DNA of 64,000 bases from Microglena sp. YARC. Taxonomy: Eukaryota > Chlorophyta > Chlorophyceae > Chlamydomonadales > Chlamydomonadaceae. The stretch covers positions 12,303,840-12,367,839 of the forward strand of contig CM039462.1 in NCBI GenBank assembly GCA_022414725.1. Direction: 5' to 3'. This document shows positions 1-9,684 of the stretch, piece after piece; position 1 is the first letter of the stretch, and each line of letters opens with the position of its first letter. A program made the translations under genes and the position numbers. The notes under the pieces were generated by a model that did no database searches, had not been told where the DNA came from, and worked only from the letters and a program-made list of their open reading frames with translations.

Positions 1-150
1 TGCCAGGGCCTCCTGATGCCCACCCCCCCCGCTCTGCAGCTTTGACTGTGCCCCTAGCTGGCTCCACGGTTTGCACAGCAGCAGGTGCATAAAGGCAGCT
101 GCCGCCGACATGTCCACCCCCCCCTCCACCGCCTGGGTATGTGGTTCTGG
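1..150 (-). CDS. possible coding exon cut by the window edge
   Basis: On the minus strand a frame stays open from an ATG at 111-109 to the window edge and also upstream through a glycine run. It reads roughly GGVDMSAAAAFMHLLLCKPW and then a glycine-rich stretch. It lies downstream, on the same strand, of the HNH-gene exons and could be a further exon of that gene, but I could not match a splice phase to exon 1481-1320. Function is not recognised. It could also be a chance open stretch in GC-rich sequence. Confidence 0.3.
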
Positions 151-354
151 TAGCACCTTCAGAGGATGGACATATATTGTTACACTTATTAATACAAGTG
201 ACAAGAAACGTGAAGTTGAATGAGGAGGTAGGGTGGGATGGGGGACGAATAGACGGGAGTCTAATTTAACTGTTTTTGAGGTAGGTTTGGCTGGTCTGGC
301 TACCATTATGGGGCGGCTCCCCTTTGGTGTGTAAGGCTGTGACAAGAAATGTAA

Positions 355-688
355 ATTTAATAGCATGAACTCTGGGCCCCCGTCATTTACAATTTGCTGG
401 AGTTCGGTTCACCAGTTTTTTTTTAAACTGCTTTTCCTGTTTTAAGGTTGGGGAAGTCCCTTTAGCCTATTTGCAACCAGGGTACTACATTTTGTCAAAT
501 TGGTCAGCGCTTAAAGCGCACAAACGTCAAATTGGCCAGCGCTTTCTGGTGCGAAAAGCGCAAAAACTGCGGGCTGCGCCCACAGGGGGGTGAATAAACA
601 GCGCGAAACGCGCAATGAGTCTCAAAAAGCGTGCGCAAAATCGCGCTGCCGCGCTTTGTAGTAGCCTGTTTGCAACCCCTGGACTGTA
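355..688 (+). repeat. dispersed repeat family B, copy 1 (split by a hAT-like element)
   Basis: Starts near TAGCATGAACTCTGGGCCCC and ends with CCCCTGGACTGTAC, the same order of blocks as the copies near 17.3, 30.7, 52.4, 53.7 and 60.7 kb. The copy is interrupted at 478-668 by a hAT-like element, and removing that element rejoins the family consensus. Class unknown. Confidence 0.7.
478..668. mobile_element. hAT-like MITE, family A copy 1
   Basis: 191-bp element with ends CAGGGTACTAC and GTAGTAGCCTG (near-perfect inverted ends) and a perfect 8-bp flanking duplication TTTGCAAC at 470-477 and 669-676. CAGGG-type ends plus an 8-bp duplication are the hallmarks of the hAT superfamily. It has no coding capacity, so it is non-autonomous. 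The interior is rich in AGCGCTT/AAGCGC motifs. Confidence 0.85.
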
Positions 689-1319
689 CAACTATACACA
701 GGCAGCACCTTCTTGATACTGTAGTGGAGTCTGTATCCTATCTGGCGCTCACCAAAGCATCCTTGAATAGGGGGGGGGGCTGTATCCTATCTGGCGCTCA
801 CCAAAGCATCCAGGGCACTGGTATGTTGTTTTGAATAGGTTGGGGGCGAGGGGGGGGGGGGGGCTGTAAAAATACAGGCAGCACCTTCTTGATACTGTAG
901 AGGGGTCTGTATCCTATCTGGCACTCACCAAAGCATCCTTGAATAGGGATGGGGGGCTGTATCCTATCTGGCGCTCAACAAAGCATCCAGGGCACTGGTA
1001 TGTTGTTTGAATAGGTTGGGGCGAGGGGGGGGGGGCATGTAACAATACAGGCATCACCTTCTCTATAGTTCCCCACAAAAAAACCGGCAATACATATATA
1101 CATACAGGCATCACCTTCTCTATAGTTCCCCACAAAAAAGCAGGCAATACATAAATACATGCAGGCATCACCTTTTTGATAGCTCCCCCCCCAAAAATAC
1201 AGGCAATATATAAACAATACTGGAAGTACCTTCTTGATAGCTCCCCACAAATAATACAGGCAATACATAAATGCATAAGGCAATACATAAAAAATACAAG
1301 CAATACATACAGGCAGCAC
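688..1319. repeat. minisatellite built from an exon 3' end and splice donor
   Basis: About ten degenerate units containing the complement of GAGCTATCAAGAAG|GTGCTGCC, which is exactly the end of minus-strand exon 1481-1320 plus its donor. Short poly-G runs and AATACATA spacers separate the units. The array sits directly downstream of that exon and presents several alternative donor-like sites. Confidence 0.7.
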
Positions 1320-1481
1320 CTTCTTGATAGCTCCCCACAGACGAAGGAAGTCTTTGAACTGGAGACCGTCCTTTAGCTTCTGTACCCTCCACTTCCCTCT
1401 TGTGGTGCCCCTTGTGATGATGAAGTTGGCTTGGACACGACTCCCGCTCATGTGACGGCTGATGCTGTTGCCAGGCTCCAC
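1320..1481 (-). CDS. HNH-nuclease-like gene, exon 4 of the chain
   Basis: A 162-nt exon of exactly 54 codons on the minus strand. The acceptor is CACAAACAG at 1490-1482 and the donor is GTGCTG from 1319. It starts VEPGNSISRHMSGSRVQ, continues through ANFIITRGTTRGKW and ends FLRLWGAIKK. Both ends are phase 0, which fits the phase-0 end of the HNH exon 4741-4518 upstream in transcription, so I place it in the same gene. No catalytic motif is visible here; by position it would be the region after the HNH motif. At least eight degenerate copies of its first half lie at 1960-3660, and copies of its last bases form the array at 688-1319. Joining to the HNH exon is inferred from strand, order and phase; a transcript would settle it. 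Confidence 0.6.
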
Positions 1482-1764
1482 CTGTTTGTGTTTTTACACA
1501 CTAGCCTATTAAATGGGCTTGTGTCAGAGTTAAGCGACAGCTAGGTCAGTCTCACTGACAGTGGCGTGTCCTCATGGACACGCCGCCTTCCTAAGCCCTT
1601 AACCTACTCTGAGAGAACCTACCAGGGTCGCCCTTAACGGCGACCCTTCCTTTAATCGATGTTTCGAGTAAACAGATATCTGTACCTCTCTCCATCAATC
1701 GGTGTCATTCCGTCAGCTTGCTCCATGAGCTGAATGAGATATTACTCTTCATTTATCTACCGTG

Positions 1765-1947
1765 CAGGGTACTACATTTTTGTCAAATTGGTCAGCGCTT
1801 AAAGCGCACAAACATCAAATTGGTCAGCGCTTTGTAGTGCAAAAAGTGCAAAAACTGCACGCTGCGCCCACAAGGGGGTGAAACGTGCAGTGAGTTTCAA
1901 AAAGCGTGCGCGAAATCGCGCTGTCGCGCGTGCTTAGTAGTACCCTG
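1765..1947. mobile_element. hAT-like MITE, family A copy 2
   Basis: 183 bp, ends CAGGGTACTAC and GTAGTACCCTG (perfect 11-bp inverted ends), with a perfect 8-bp duplication CTACCGTG at 1757-1764 and 1948-1955. Same interior as copy 1. Confidence 0.85.
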
Positions 1948-2125
1948 CTACCGTGTGATGATGAAATTGCCTAGCTCATGTGAGGGCTCATACTTTTGCC
2001 TGGCTCCACCTGTTTGTGTTTTTCCATTCTAGACTGTTAAATGGGCTTGCTCCATGAGTTGAATGAGATATTACTCTTCATTTATCTACCGTGTGATAGT
2101 GAAATTGCCTAGCTCATGCGGGGGC

Positions 2126-2320
2126 CAGGGTACTACTTTTTGTCAAATTGGTCAGCCCTTAAAAATCACAAACGTCAAATTGCTCAGCGCTTTCTAGTGC
2201 AAAAAGCGCAAAAACTGCGCGCTGCGTCCACAGGGGGTCGAAAAAACTGCGCAGAACGCGCAGTGGGGCTCAAAAAGCGTACGCGTAAACACGCTGCCGC
2301 GCGTGCTTTGTAGTACCCTG
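2126..2320. mobile_element. hAT-like MITE, family A copy 3
   Basis: Ends CAGGGTACTAC and GTAGTACCCTG, flanked by GCGGGGGC (2118-2125) and GTGGGGGC (2321-2328), a 7/8 match. 195 bp, non-coding. Confidence 0.8.
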
Positions 2321-3015
2321 GTGGGGGCTCATACTGCTGCCTGGCTCCACCAGTATCATATGATTGCATTTCGGGTAGATATGTCATGGCAGTCCAGGGG
2401 TAGCCAAATAGGGGATTAAATGTATTATTTGACCCCATGAGTTGAATGAAAGATATTATAGTATATCTAGCTCCGGCTTACGCTATGGTGTCCTTAACTT
2501 CACGTCCTGTGAGTAACTGTATTACACGGATGTAACAATTTCAATTTCAATTTCTATGAACCATGTGATAAGATAGTTGGCTTGGACACAACTCCCGCTC
2601 ATATAATGGCTGATGCTGTTGCCAGGCTCCACCTGCATTCAAGAGCTTTTTGATTATAGTTGGATTAGATTTGGATTAGAGTTGAATTAAAGATACAAGT
2701 TCATGTGTCTACCTTGTGACAGTGAAGGTACCAGGCCCCACCAGTAAATGAGTGCACTTTGATTAGATTTGGATTAGAGTTGAATGAGAGATACAAGTTC
2801 ATGTGTCTACCTTGTGACAGTGAAAGTACCAGGCTCCACCTGTAAACGAGTGCATTTTGAGTAGATATGGATTAGAGAATACAGCTAATATATATACCGT
2901 GCGACTGGGTGTGATGGTGAAGTTGGCTTGGGCACGACTCCGCTCCTGTTGCACCTGATGCTGTTGCCAGGCTCCACCAGTAAAAGAGTGTACTTTGAGT
3001 AAATATGGATTAGAT

Positions 3016-3226
3016 AATGATAACGCCTCGTGGGGCGTGGTATTAAGGGAGCCCGTCGTACGCGGGTAGGGAGTGGTCTTCTACCTCTACTGGACAAGCT
3101 ACCATCGAGGTTGATGACGACCTGCAACGCCAAGAGCGACCAAAGGGGGGATCGAACCCCCGACTCTTCATCCTCAGAGTGATTTAGTCTACCACTAGCC
3201 CAATGTATATCACTGAAAGGGACTAC
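3016..3226 (-). mobile_element. tRNA-derived SINE, copy S1
   Basis: Minus-strand copy. A tRNA-like head (about 3215-3136) carries a B-box-like GGGTTCGATCCCCC, then comes a body ending in the complement of AGGCGTTATC. It is flanked by ATGGATTAGA at 3005-3014 and 3227-3236, which looks like a target duplication, although similar text also occurs in the host array. The family also occurs near 8.5, 19.0, 21.7, 30.9 and 60.5 kb. Confidence 0.75.
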
Positions 3227-3847
3227 ATGGATTAGAGATTACAGCTTATATATCTACCGTGCGACCGGGTGTGGTGATTAAATTGGCTCGGACACAACTC
3301 CCGCTCATGAAGCACCTGATGCTGTTTCCAGGCTCCACCTGTAAACGAGTGCTGTTTAGTAGAGTCGGAGATTACAGCTAGTTTATCTACCATGCAACCG
3401 GGTGTGGTGATGAAGTTGGCTTGGGCACGACTCCTGCGCCTGTGGCACCTGATACTGCTGCCAGGCTCCACCTGTAAACGAGTGCTTTTGAGTACAGTCG
3501 GAGATTACAGCTAGTTTATCTACCATGCAACCGGTTGTGGTGATGAAGTTGGCTTGGGCACGACTCCCGTTCATGTGGCACCTGATGCTGTTGCCAGGCT
3601 CCACCTGTATCATATGATTGCTTTTGCAGTATACATGGTATGTATGTTTTTCGACTCTCATTCACTCCGGTATGGCCACTATGGGCCATTGCTTTAGCTC
3701 TAAGCAAGCCCATAATCTGTGGGTACTGAGGTGAGTGGCCCGTAGTACAGTCCAGGGGTAGCCAAATAGGCTATGCATTGGGCTTGCCTCATGAGTTAAA
3801 GAGAGATTACTCGCACCATATGATGATGAAGTTGCCTAAGGCATGAC

Positions 3848-4041
3848 CGAAGAACTTCCAAGCGCGCGCTTTTGTGCGCTGGCGCGCTGCCTTTTTGAGC
3901 CCCACTGCGCGTCTTGCGCAGTTTTTTGCAAACCCCTGTGGGCACAGCAAGCAATTTTTGCGCTTTTTGCTCTACAAAGCGCATTTTTTTGTTTTCAAGT
4001 GCGCTAAAGCGCTGGCCAATTTGGTCAATGGAAGTACCCTG
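3848..4041. mobile_element. hAT-like MITE, family A copy 4
   Basis: Inverted orientation relative to copies 1-3. The left end is decayed (CGAAGAACTTCC) and the right end is GGAAGTACCCTG. Flanks GGCATGAC (3840-3847) and AACATGAC (4042-4049) match 6/8, so this is an older insertion. Confidence 0.7.
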
Positions 4042-4069
4042 AACATGACTGCTCATACTGTTGCCATGC

Positions 4070-4203
4070 ACTTGTATATAAGTAGGAAACGGCAACTACT
4101 ATAAGTATTTCAAAAAATAATATTAACTAATATTATTATAGTGTCACAAGTATATTAGTTTTTTAAATACATTCAGAATTCTGGTGAGACGGCTCGTACA
4201 TAC
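4070..4203. repeat. dispersed AT-rich repeat, family K copy 1
   Basis: Shares TATAAGTAGG, repeated TAATATTA blocks and the end TTCTGGTGAGACGGCTCGT with 26220-26362. Two copies only; class unknown. Confidence 0.55.
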
Positions 4204-4205
4204 GT

Positions 4206-4287
4206 GGACTGCAACATACAAATGTGCCCCCCCCTGGACTGGAACGTACATATGAGGCCCCCCCCTAGACTGGAACGTACATATGAG

Positions 4288-4322
<35 letters not shown>

Positions 4323-4428
4323 TGGACTGGAACATACATATGTGCCCCCGCCCCTCCCCCCCCCCCCCCCCTGGACTGGAACGTACATATGAGGCCCCCC
4401 CTGGACTGGAACGAACATATGAGATCGA
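4206..4428. repeat. 27-bp minisatellite with long poly-C runs
   Basis: Units of CTGGACTGGAACGTACATATG followed by C runs of 7 to about 37 bases. Open frames here are low-complexity translations, not genes. Confidence 0.85.
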
Positions 4429-4461
4429 GTCCTGCCAAAACATAATGGTGTAGCACAGTGG

Positions 4462-4515
4462 CAGGCCCCAGGAGCTGCCTAGAAGCTACTAAGAAAAGCT
4501 GAAAAGAAACTGCTT
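4462..4515. mobile_element. CACTG-ended MITE, partial copy
   Basis: Only the 3' end, GGAGCTGCCTAGAAGCT followed by AGAAAAGCTGAAAAGAAAC. The rest of the element seen at 16980-17182 is missing. Confidence 0.5.
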
Positions 4516-4517
4516 AC

Positions 4518-4741
4518 CTGTGAAATTATGTTGTGCATGAAGTCGTTGCCCTTGTGCGTGTTGGCCTTAGTGCAAGTGGCGACCAAGTTGGAGGCTTTGG
4601 TAAGCCCCCCCCTGGACCAGGGGAAGATGTGGTCGGAGTTGAAGTAGCATATAGATGCTGTAACGGCATTGAGGGAGATGACATTGCCGAAGGGGTCCAA
4701 GCGGAACTCATGTTGCAGCTCCTCAGGCATAGAAGCATCAC
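4518..4741 (-). CDS. HNH-nuclease-like gene, exon 3 (HNH motif)
   Basis: A 224-nt minus-strand exon: two bases completing a Gly codon, then exactly 74 codons to the donor GTAAGC (from 4517). The acceptor is CACACAG just upstream. It encodes DASMPEELQHEF, RLDPFGNVISLN and then a clear HNH core: SDHIFPWSRGG, SNLVATCTKAN, HKGN. The DH..P.S.GG...N...C..AN..K spacing is that of HNH endonucleases, metal-dependent DNA-cleaving domains. The incoming phase exactly fits exon 7329-7198, and the outgoing phase 0 fits exon 1481-1320. The acceptor side of this exon has been amplified into the arrays at 4700-6310. It is probably a nuclear gene of a lineage-expanded HNH family. Whether it is still functional is uncertain because the introns are repeat-packed. 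Confidence 0.75.
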
Positions 4742-5112
4742 CTGTGTGCGGGTGGAGGTTCGGGGAGGGTTTATGATGGGTGTGTGATGGATGGAGATTT
4801 GAATATTTGTGCTGGTTTTTGATTTGGAATGCAGCTGAACTCATGTTGCAGCTCCTCAGGCATAGAAGCATCACCTGTGTGCGGGTGGAGGTTTGGGGAG
4901 GGTTTATGATGGGTGTGTGATGGATGGAGATTTGAATATTTGTGCTGGTTTTTGATTTGGAATGCAGCGGAACTCATGTTGCAGCTCCTCAGGCATAGAA
5001 GCATCACCTGTGTGCGGGTGGAGGTTCGGGGAGGGTTTATGATGGGTGTGTGATGGATGGAGATTTGAATATTTGTGCTCTTTTTTGATTTGGAATGCAG
5101 CGGAACTCATGT
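4700..5112 (-). repeat. 133-bp minisatellite covering intron end plus exon-3 start
   Basis: Four units (start points near 4706, 4837, 4970 and 5104). On the minus strand each carries the acceptor CACACAG and the exon start ending in ATGCCTGAGGAGCTGCAACA, then intron-like sequence. Only the leftmost unit runs on into the full HNH exon. Confidence 0.8.
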
Positions 5113-6310
5113 TGCAGCTCCTCAGGCATATAAGCATCACCTGTGCGTGGGTGAAGGTTTGGGCAGGGTTTATGACGGGTGTGTGATGGGTGGGGGAGTA
5201 GGTGGGGCAGGGCGGTGCGGGGCTCCTCGGGCATGGAATCATTACCTGTGTGTGGGTAAAGGTTTGGGCAGGGTTTATAACGGGTGTGTGATGGGTGGGG
5301 GAGTAGGTGGGGCAGGGCGGTGCGGGGCTCCTCCGGCATGGAATCATTACCTGTGTGTGGGTAAAGGTTTGGGCAGGGTTTATAACGGGTGTGTGATGGG
5401 TGGGGGAGTAGGTGGGGCAGGGCGGTGCGGGGCTCCTCCGGCATGGAATCATTACCTGTGTGTGGGTAAAGGTTTGGGCAGGGTTTATAACGGGTGTGTG
5501 ATGGGTGGGGGAGTAGGTGGGGCAGGGCGGTGCGGGGCTCCTCGGGCATGGAATCATTACCTGTGTGTGGGTAAAGGTTTGGGCAGGGTTTATAACGGGT
5601 GTGTGATGGGTGGGGGAGTAGGTGGGGCAGGGCGGTGCGGGGCTCCTCCGGCATGGAATCATTACCTGTGTGTGGGTAAAGGTTTGGGCAGGGTTTATAA
5701 CGGGTGTGTGATGGGTGGGGGAGTAGGTGGGGCAGGGCGGTGCGGGGCTCCTCGGGCATGGAATCATTACCTGTGTGTGGGTAAAGGTTTGGGCAGGGTT
5801 TATAACGGGTGTGTGATGGGTGGGGGAGTAGGTGGGGCAGGGCGGTGCGGGGCTCCTCGGGCATGGAATCATTACCTGTGTGTGGGTAAAGGTTTGGGCA
5901 GGGTTTGTAACAGGTGTGTGATGGGTGGGGGAGTAGGTGGGGCAGGGCGGTGCAGGGCTCCTCGGGCATGGAATCATTACCTGTGTGTGGGTAAAGGTTT
6001 GGGCAGGGTTTGTAACGGGTGTGTGATGGGTTGGGGAGTAGGTGGGGCAGGGCGGTGCGGGGCTCCTCGGGCATGGAATCATTACCTGTGTGTGGGTAAA
6101 GATTTGGGCAGGCTTTATGATGGGTGTGTGATGGGTGGGGGAGTAGGTGGGGCAAGGCGGCTCCTCAGGCATGGAATCACCACCTGTGCATGGGTATAGG
6201 TTTGAGCAGGCTTTATGATGGGTGTGTGATGGGTGGGGGAGTAGGTGGGGCAGGGTGGGGCGGGGCGAAGCTCATCAGACAGGCAATCAGCACCTGTGCA
6301 TGGGTGTAGG
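5112..6310 (-). repeat. 105-bp minisatellite, about ten units, acceptor-derived
   Basis: Units repeat every 105 bp. The minus strand reads an acceptor-like CCACACACAG followed by GTAATGATTCCATGCCCGAG, a diverged version of the exon-3 start. Because 105 is divisible by three, three long frames (370-420 codons) stay open through the array. They are repeat artefacts. Confidence 0.85.
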
Positions 6311-6351
6311 TTAGTAGTAGGGGGAGGTTAGTGGGTTGGGGGAGGAGGAGT

Positions 6352-6405
6352 TACGGAATGAATCACCACATTGGGGGAGATGTCACTGCCAAAGGGGTCC
6401 AACCG
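6352..6405 (-). pseudogene. partial duplicate of the HNH exon
   Basis: The minus strand reads FRLDPFGSDISPNVV, matching FRLDPFGNVISLNAV in exon 4741-4518, then diverges. It lacks the HNH core. It is probably the far end of the duplicated block that seeded the 105-bp array. Confidence 0.6.
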
Positions 6406-6409
6406 GAAG

Positions 6410-7195
6410 TCTGGAACCCACAAACAGTCTCACCCAACTCAAACCCACCATCAGGATAACCACCTCAACCACCTCAAACTCACCATCAACCACTCACCAC
6501 CATAAACCCACCATCAAGATAACCACTAACCACCTCAACTCACCATCAACCACTAACCACCTCAACCACCTCAAACTCACCATCAACCATTAACCACCAA
6601 AAACCCACCATCAGGACAACCACCTCAACCACCTCAAACTCACCATCAACCACTAACCACCTCAACCACCTCAACCTCACCATCAACCACTAACCTCCTC
6701 AACCACCTCAAACTCACCGTCAACCAATAACCACCTCAACCACCTCAAACTGAACATCAACAACTAACACCACTAACCCACCATCAAGATAACCACCTCA
6801 ACCACCTCAAACTCACCATCAACCACTAACGGCCACAACCACCTCAAAGTCACTATCAACCACTAACCACCTGAAACTCACCATCAACCATTAACCACCT
6901 CAACCACCTCAAACTCACCATCAACCACTTACCACCTCAAACACCTCAAACCCACAATCAGGATAACCAACTCTACCACCTCAAACTTACCAGCAACCTC
7001 TAACCACCTCAACCACCTCAAACTCACCATCAACCACTAACCACCAAAAACCCACCATCAAGATAACCACTAACCACCTCATCCTCACCATCAACCACTC
7101 ACCACCTCAACCACCTAAAAATCACCATCAACCACTAACCACCACAAACCCACCATTAAGATAACCACCTCAACCACCTCAACCACCTCAAACTC
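6410..7195 (-). repeat. minisatellite derived from the donor of exon 7329-7198
   Basis: Repeats of CAACCACCTCAAACTCACCA with variants. On the minus strand this is GGTGAGTTTGAGGTGGTTG, i.e. the donor GTGAGT and the first intron bases of exon 7329-7198, copied more than ten times. Confidence 0.75.
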
Positions 7196-7197
7196 AC

Positions 7198-7329
7198 CAT
7201 CAGGATTGCTGTAGAGGGCCTGCAGCTCACGCTGCGTGCTTGGGGGCTCAACCAGATTGTTCCAAGCTGATTTCATGTTTTCCAAGGTGGTAGTTTGGTT
7301 CTTCTTTACACTATTCTTTTCACGTTTGC
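7198..7329 (-). CDS. HNH-nuclease-like gene, exon 2
   Basis: A 132-nt minus-strand exon: two bases, 43 codons, one base. The acceptor is CCCACAG and the donor GTGAGT. It reads KREKNSVKKNQTTT, ENMKSAWNNLVEPP, ELQALYSNPD. Incoming phase 1 fits the end of exon 9932-9685 (KYPEG across the junction). The outgoing phase 1 fits exon 4741-4518 (NPDG across the junction). This phase agreement is the main evidence that the scattered exons form one gene. The segment is basic and then helical, with no known catalytic residues. Its acceptor is immediately preceded by a 0.5-kb GAGT microsatellite, and its donor has been amplified. Confidence 0.7.
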
Positions 7330-7872
7330 CTGTGGGTGGGTGGGTGGGTGGGTGGGTGGGTGAATGAGTGGGTGGGTGGGTGGGTGGGTGGGTGGGTGAA
7401 TGAGTGGGTGAATGAGTGAGTGAGTGAGTGAGTGAGTGAGTGAGTGAGTGAGTGAGTGAGTGAGTGAGTGAGTGAGTGAGTGAGTGAGTGAGTGAGTGAG
7501 TGAGTGAGTGAGTGAGTGAGTGAGTGAGTGAGTGAGTGAGTGAGTGAGTGAGTGAGTGAGTGAGTGAGTGAGTGAGTGAGTGAGTGAGTGAGTGAGTGAG
7601 TGAGTGAGTGAGTGAGTGAGTGAGTGAGTGAGTGAGTGAGTGAGTGAGTGAGTGAGTGAGTGAGTGAGTGAGTGAGTGAGTGAGTGAGTGAGTCAGTGAG
7701 TGAGTGAGTGAGTGAGTGAGTGAGTGAGTGAGTGAGTGAGTGAGTGAGTGAGTGAGTGAGTGAGTGAGTGAGTGAGTGAGTGAGTGAGTGAGTGAGTGAG
7801 TGAGTGAGTCAGGGAGTGAGTGAGTGAGTGAGTGAGTGAGTGAGTGAATGAGTGAATGAGTGGGTGGTTGGG
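7330..7872. repeat. (GAGT)n / (GGGT)n microsatellite, about 0.5 kb
   Basis: Almost uninterrupted GAGT from about 7400 to 7855, flanked by GGGT. Single-base variants at about 7694 and 7810 are the only interruptions. It lies in the intron directly upstream of exon 7329-7198 (transcription on the minus strand). Confidence 0.95.
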
Positions 7873-7974
7873 TGGGTGAAAGGTCCCAAGCAAGGAGTAT
7901 ATTTACAATAATGGTGACTGAGTCACTTTTTATGTTCATGTTCATGTTTATGTTCATGTTCATGTTCACGCGGC

Positions 7975-8275
7975 ATGGATGGGAGGAAGGGTAATGAGGG
8001 GAAGGGGATGAGGGGGAGGAGGAGAGGGAGGTGAGGGGGTGAAGGTATGAGGGGCAGGGGAGGGGGGGAAGGAAAGGTCATGAGGGGAAGGGGATGGGGG
8101 TGGGGAGGAGGAGAGGGAGGCAAGGTAATGAGGGGGAGGGGAGGAGGAGAGGTAAGGTAATTAGGGGAAGGGGAGGAGGAGAGGGAGGCAAGGTAATGAG
8201 GGGAAGGGGAGGAGGAAAGGGAGGTAAGGGGGTGAAGAGATGAGGGGCAGGGGAGGGGGGGAAGGAAGGGGGGAT
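7975..8275. repeat. purine-rich minisatellite
   Basis: Units of GAGGGGAAGGGGAGGAGGAG with GGTAATG spacers. One strand is almost purely purine for 300 bp, so triplex or G-rich structure is possible. Confidence 0.8.
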
Positions 8276-8296
8276 TTTTTTACCTGCATAGCCTCT

Positions 8297-8408
8297 CAGC
8301 TAGGGGGAAGTTAGCCCGTGGATAGACAGCCCGGGGGTGGGGGGTTAGAGGTTGAGGGTTTAGGGTTAAACCACACCATCCCCGGGCTGGAAAAACCCGG
8401 GCTAACTT
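8297..8408. mobile_element. short inverted-repeat element
   Basis: The arms GGGGGAAGTTAGCCCG and AGCCCGGG at the left are mirrored as CCCGGGCT and CGGGCTAACTTTCCCC at the right, around a GGGTTTAGGGTTAAACC core. It looks like a small foldback or MITE. No target duplication was identified. Confidence 0.55.
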
Positions 8409-8529
8409 TCCCCTACCAGACTCTCACCTTCCGGTTACTTGCAGTCAAACTTCTCTAGATCCTGCTCAAGCTCCCCTGGCCCCACATCTCCCCACCCCCC
8501 CACCCCCCCACCCACAAACACACAAAAAA

Positions 8530-8612
8530 GATAACGCCTGGAGGGGCGTGGTTTTAAGGGGACCCTCCTAATCGCCGTCGCTGGGGAAAGTCACCATGGC
8601 AGACATAGTAAG
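8530..8612 (-). mobile_element. tRNA-derived SINE, copy S2 (3' part)
   Basis: Matches the S1 tail (GATAACGCCTGGAGGGGCGT...ACCATGG) but stops before the tRNA-like head. Confidence 0.55.
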
Positions 8613-8699
8613 TGTCACCCTCCAGGCGGTAGGGAATCCTTCACGCAAAGTGTGGCAAGAATGCTGGTTACAGGAGACAATAGATTCTCTGAGCAACTT

Positions 8700-9500
8700 T
8701 TAGATGCTCCTCTAGACACTGCTCACCTTCAGGGTACTTTCTCGCAAACTAACCGTCAACCAACTCAACCACCTAAAACTCACTTTCAGGGTACTTTCTC
8801 ACAAAATCACCTTCAATCAATAACCACCTCAACCACCTCAAACTAACCTTCAGGGTACTTTCTCGCAAACTCACCGTCAACCACCTCAACCGCCTCAAAC
8901 TAACCTTCAGGGTACTTTCTCGCAAACTCACCGTTAACCACCTCAACCACCTCAAACTAACCTTCAGGGTACTTTCTCGCAAACTCACCTGCAACCACTA
9001 ACCACCTCAACCACCTCAAACTCACCTTCAGGGTACTTTCTCGCAAACTCACCTGCAACCACTAACCACCTCAACCACATCAAACTAACCTTCAGGGTAC
9101 TTTCTCGCAAACTCACCTGCAACCACTAAACACCTCAACCACCTCAAACTCACCTTCAGGAAACTTTCTCGCAAGCTCCTGTAGATATTTCTCAAGTTCC
9201 CTAAGCCTACAGGTCCTGAGGGTACTTCCTCACAAACTCACTTTCAACCACTAACCTACTCAACCACCTCAACCATCTCAACTACCTCAAACTCACCTTC
9301 AGGGTATGTTCTCGCAAACTCACCATCAACCACCACCAACCACCAACCACCTTAGCCACATAAAATTCTCATCAAACCACTAACCACCTCAACCACCTCA
9401 AACTCACCTTTAGGGTACTTTCTCGCAAACTCACCCTCAACCACTAACCACCTCAAACTCACCATCAACCACTAACCACCTCAACCACCTCAACCACGTC
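8700..9500 (-). repeat. minisatellite from the donor of exon 9932-9685
   Basis: Units about 64 bp long on the minus strand contain TTGCGAGAAAGTACCCTGAAG followed by GTGAGT, i.e. the last residues of the exon (KYPEG) and a GT donor, plus intron text GAGGTGGTTGAGGTGG. At least eight units. Confidence 0.75.
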
Positions 9501-9502
9501 AA

Positions 9503-9630
9503 GCTCGCCTTCAGGGTACATTCTCGCAAGCTCCTCTAGATATTTTTCAAGTTCCCCAAGCCCCATAAATGTCTTCTCCCCTCCAGCGGGCATTTGCAAA
9601 TTGAAGACAAGCCTGTCCTGCTTCACTCTA
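9503..9630 (-). pseudogene. partial duplicate of exon 9932-9685
   Basis: The minus strand reads DRLVFNLQMPAGGEKTF, then GELEKYLEELARMYPEG, a near copy of the second half of exon 9932-9685. It is out of frame with it because the duplication joint shifts the reading frame. Confidence 0.7.
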
Positions 9631-9684
9631 GATATTTCTCTAGTTCAGCGTACTTTTTCATAAGCTCCTCTAGATATAACTCGC

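Larger units (their letters stand above)
1950..3660 (-). repeat. amplified partial copies of the VEPGNS exon
   Basis: The block encoding VEPGNSI..H..GSRAQANFI recurs on the minus strand near 2000, 2350, 2620, 2960, 3330, 3460 and 3600. Each copy keeps the acceptor-side sequence and then diverges where exon 1481-1320 continues. Spacers share GAGTAGATATGGATTAGAG. The copies look like repeated duplication of an intron end plus exon start. A SINE and a hAT-like element are inserted among them. Confidence 0.65.

Noticed and set aside
4904..6199. Three long open frames (370-420 codons) on both strands
   Set aside because: They run through a 105-bp tandem repeat; 105 is a multiple of three, so any stop-free frame stays open. 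No independent coding evidence.
7115..7969. 284-codon minus frame rich in THSLTHS
   Set aside because: It is a translation of the GAGT microsatellite; only the KREKNSVKK part is a real exon.
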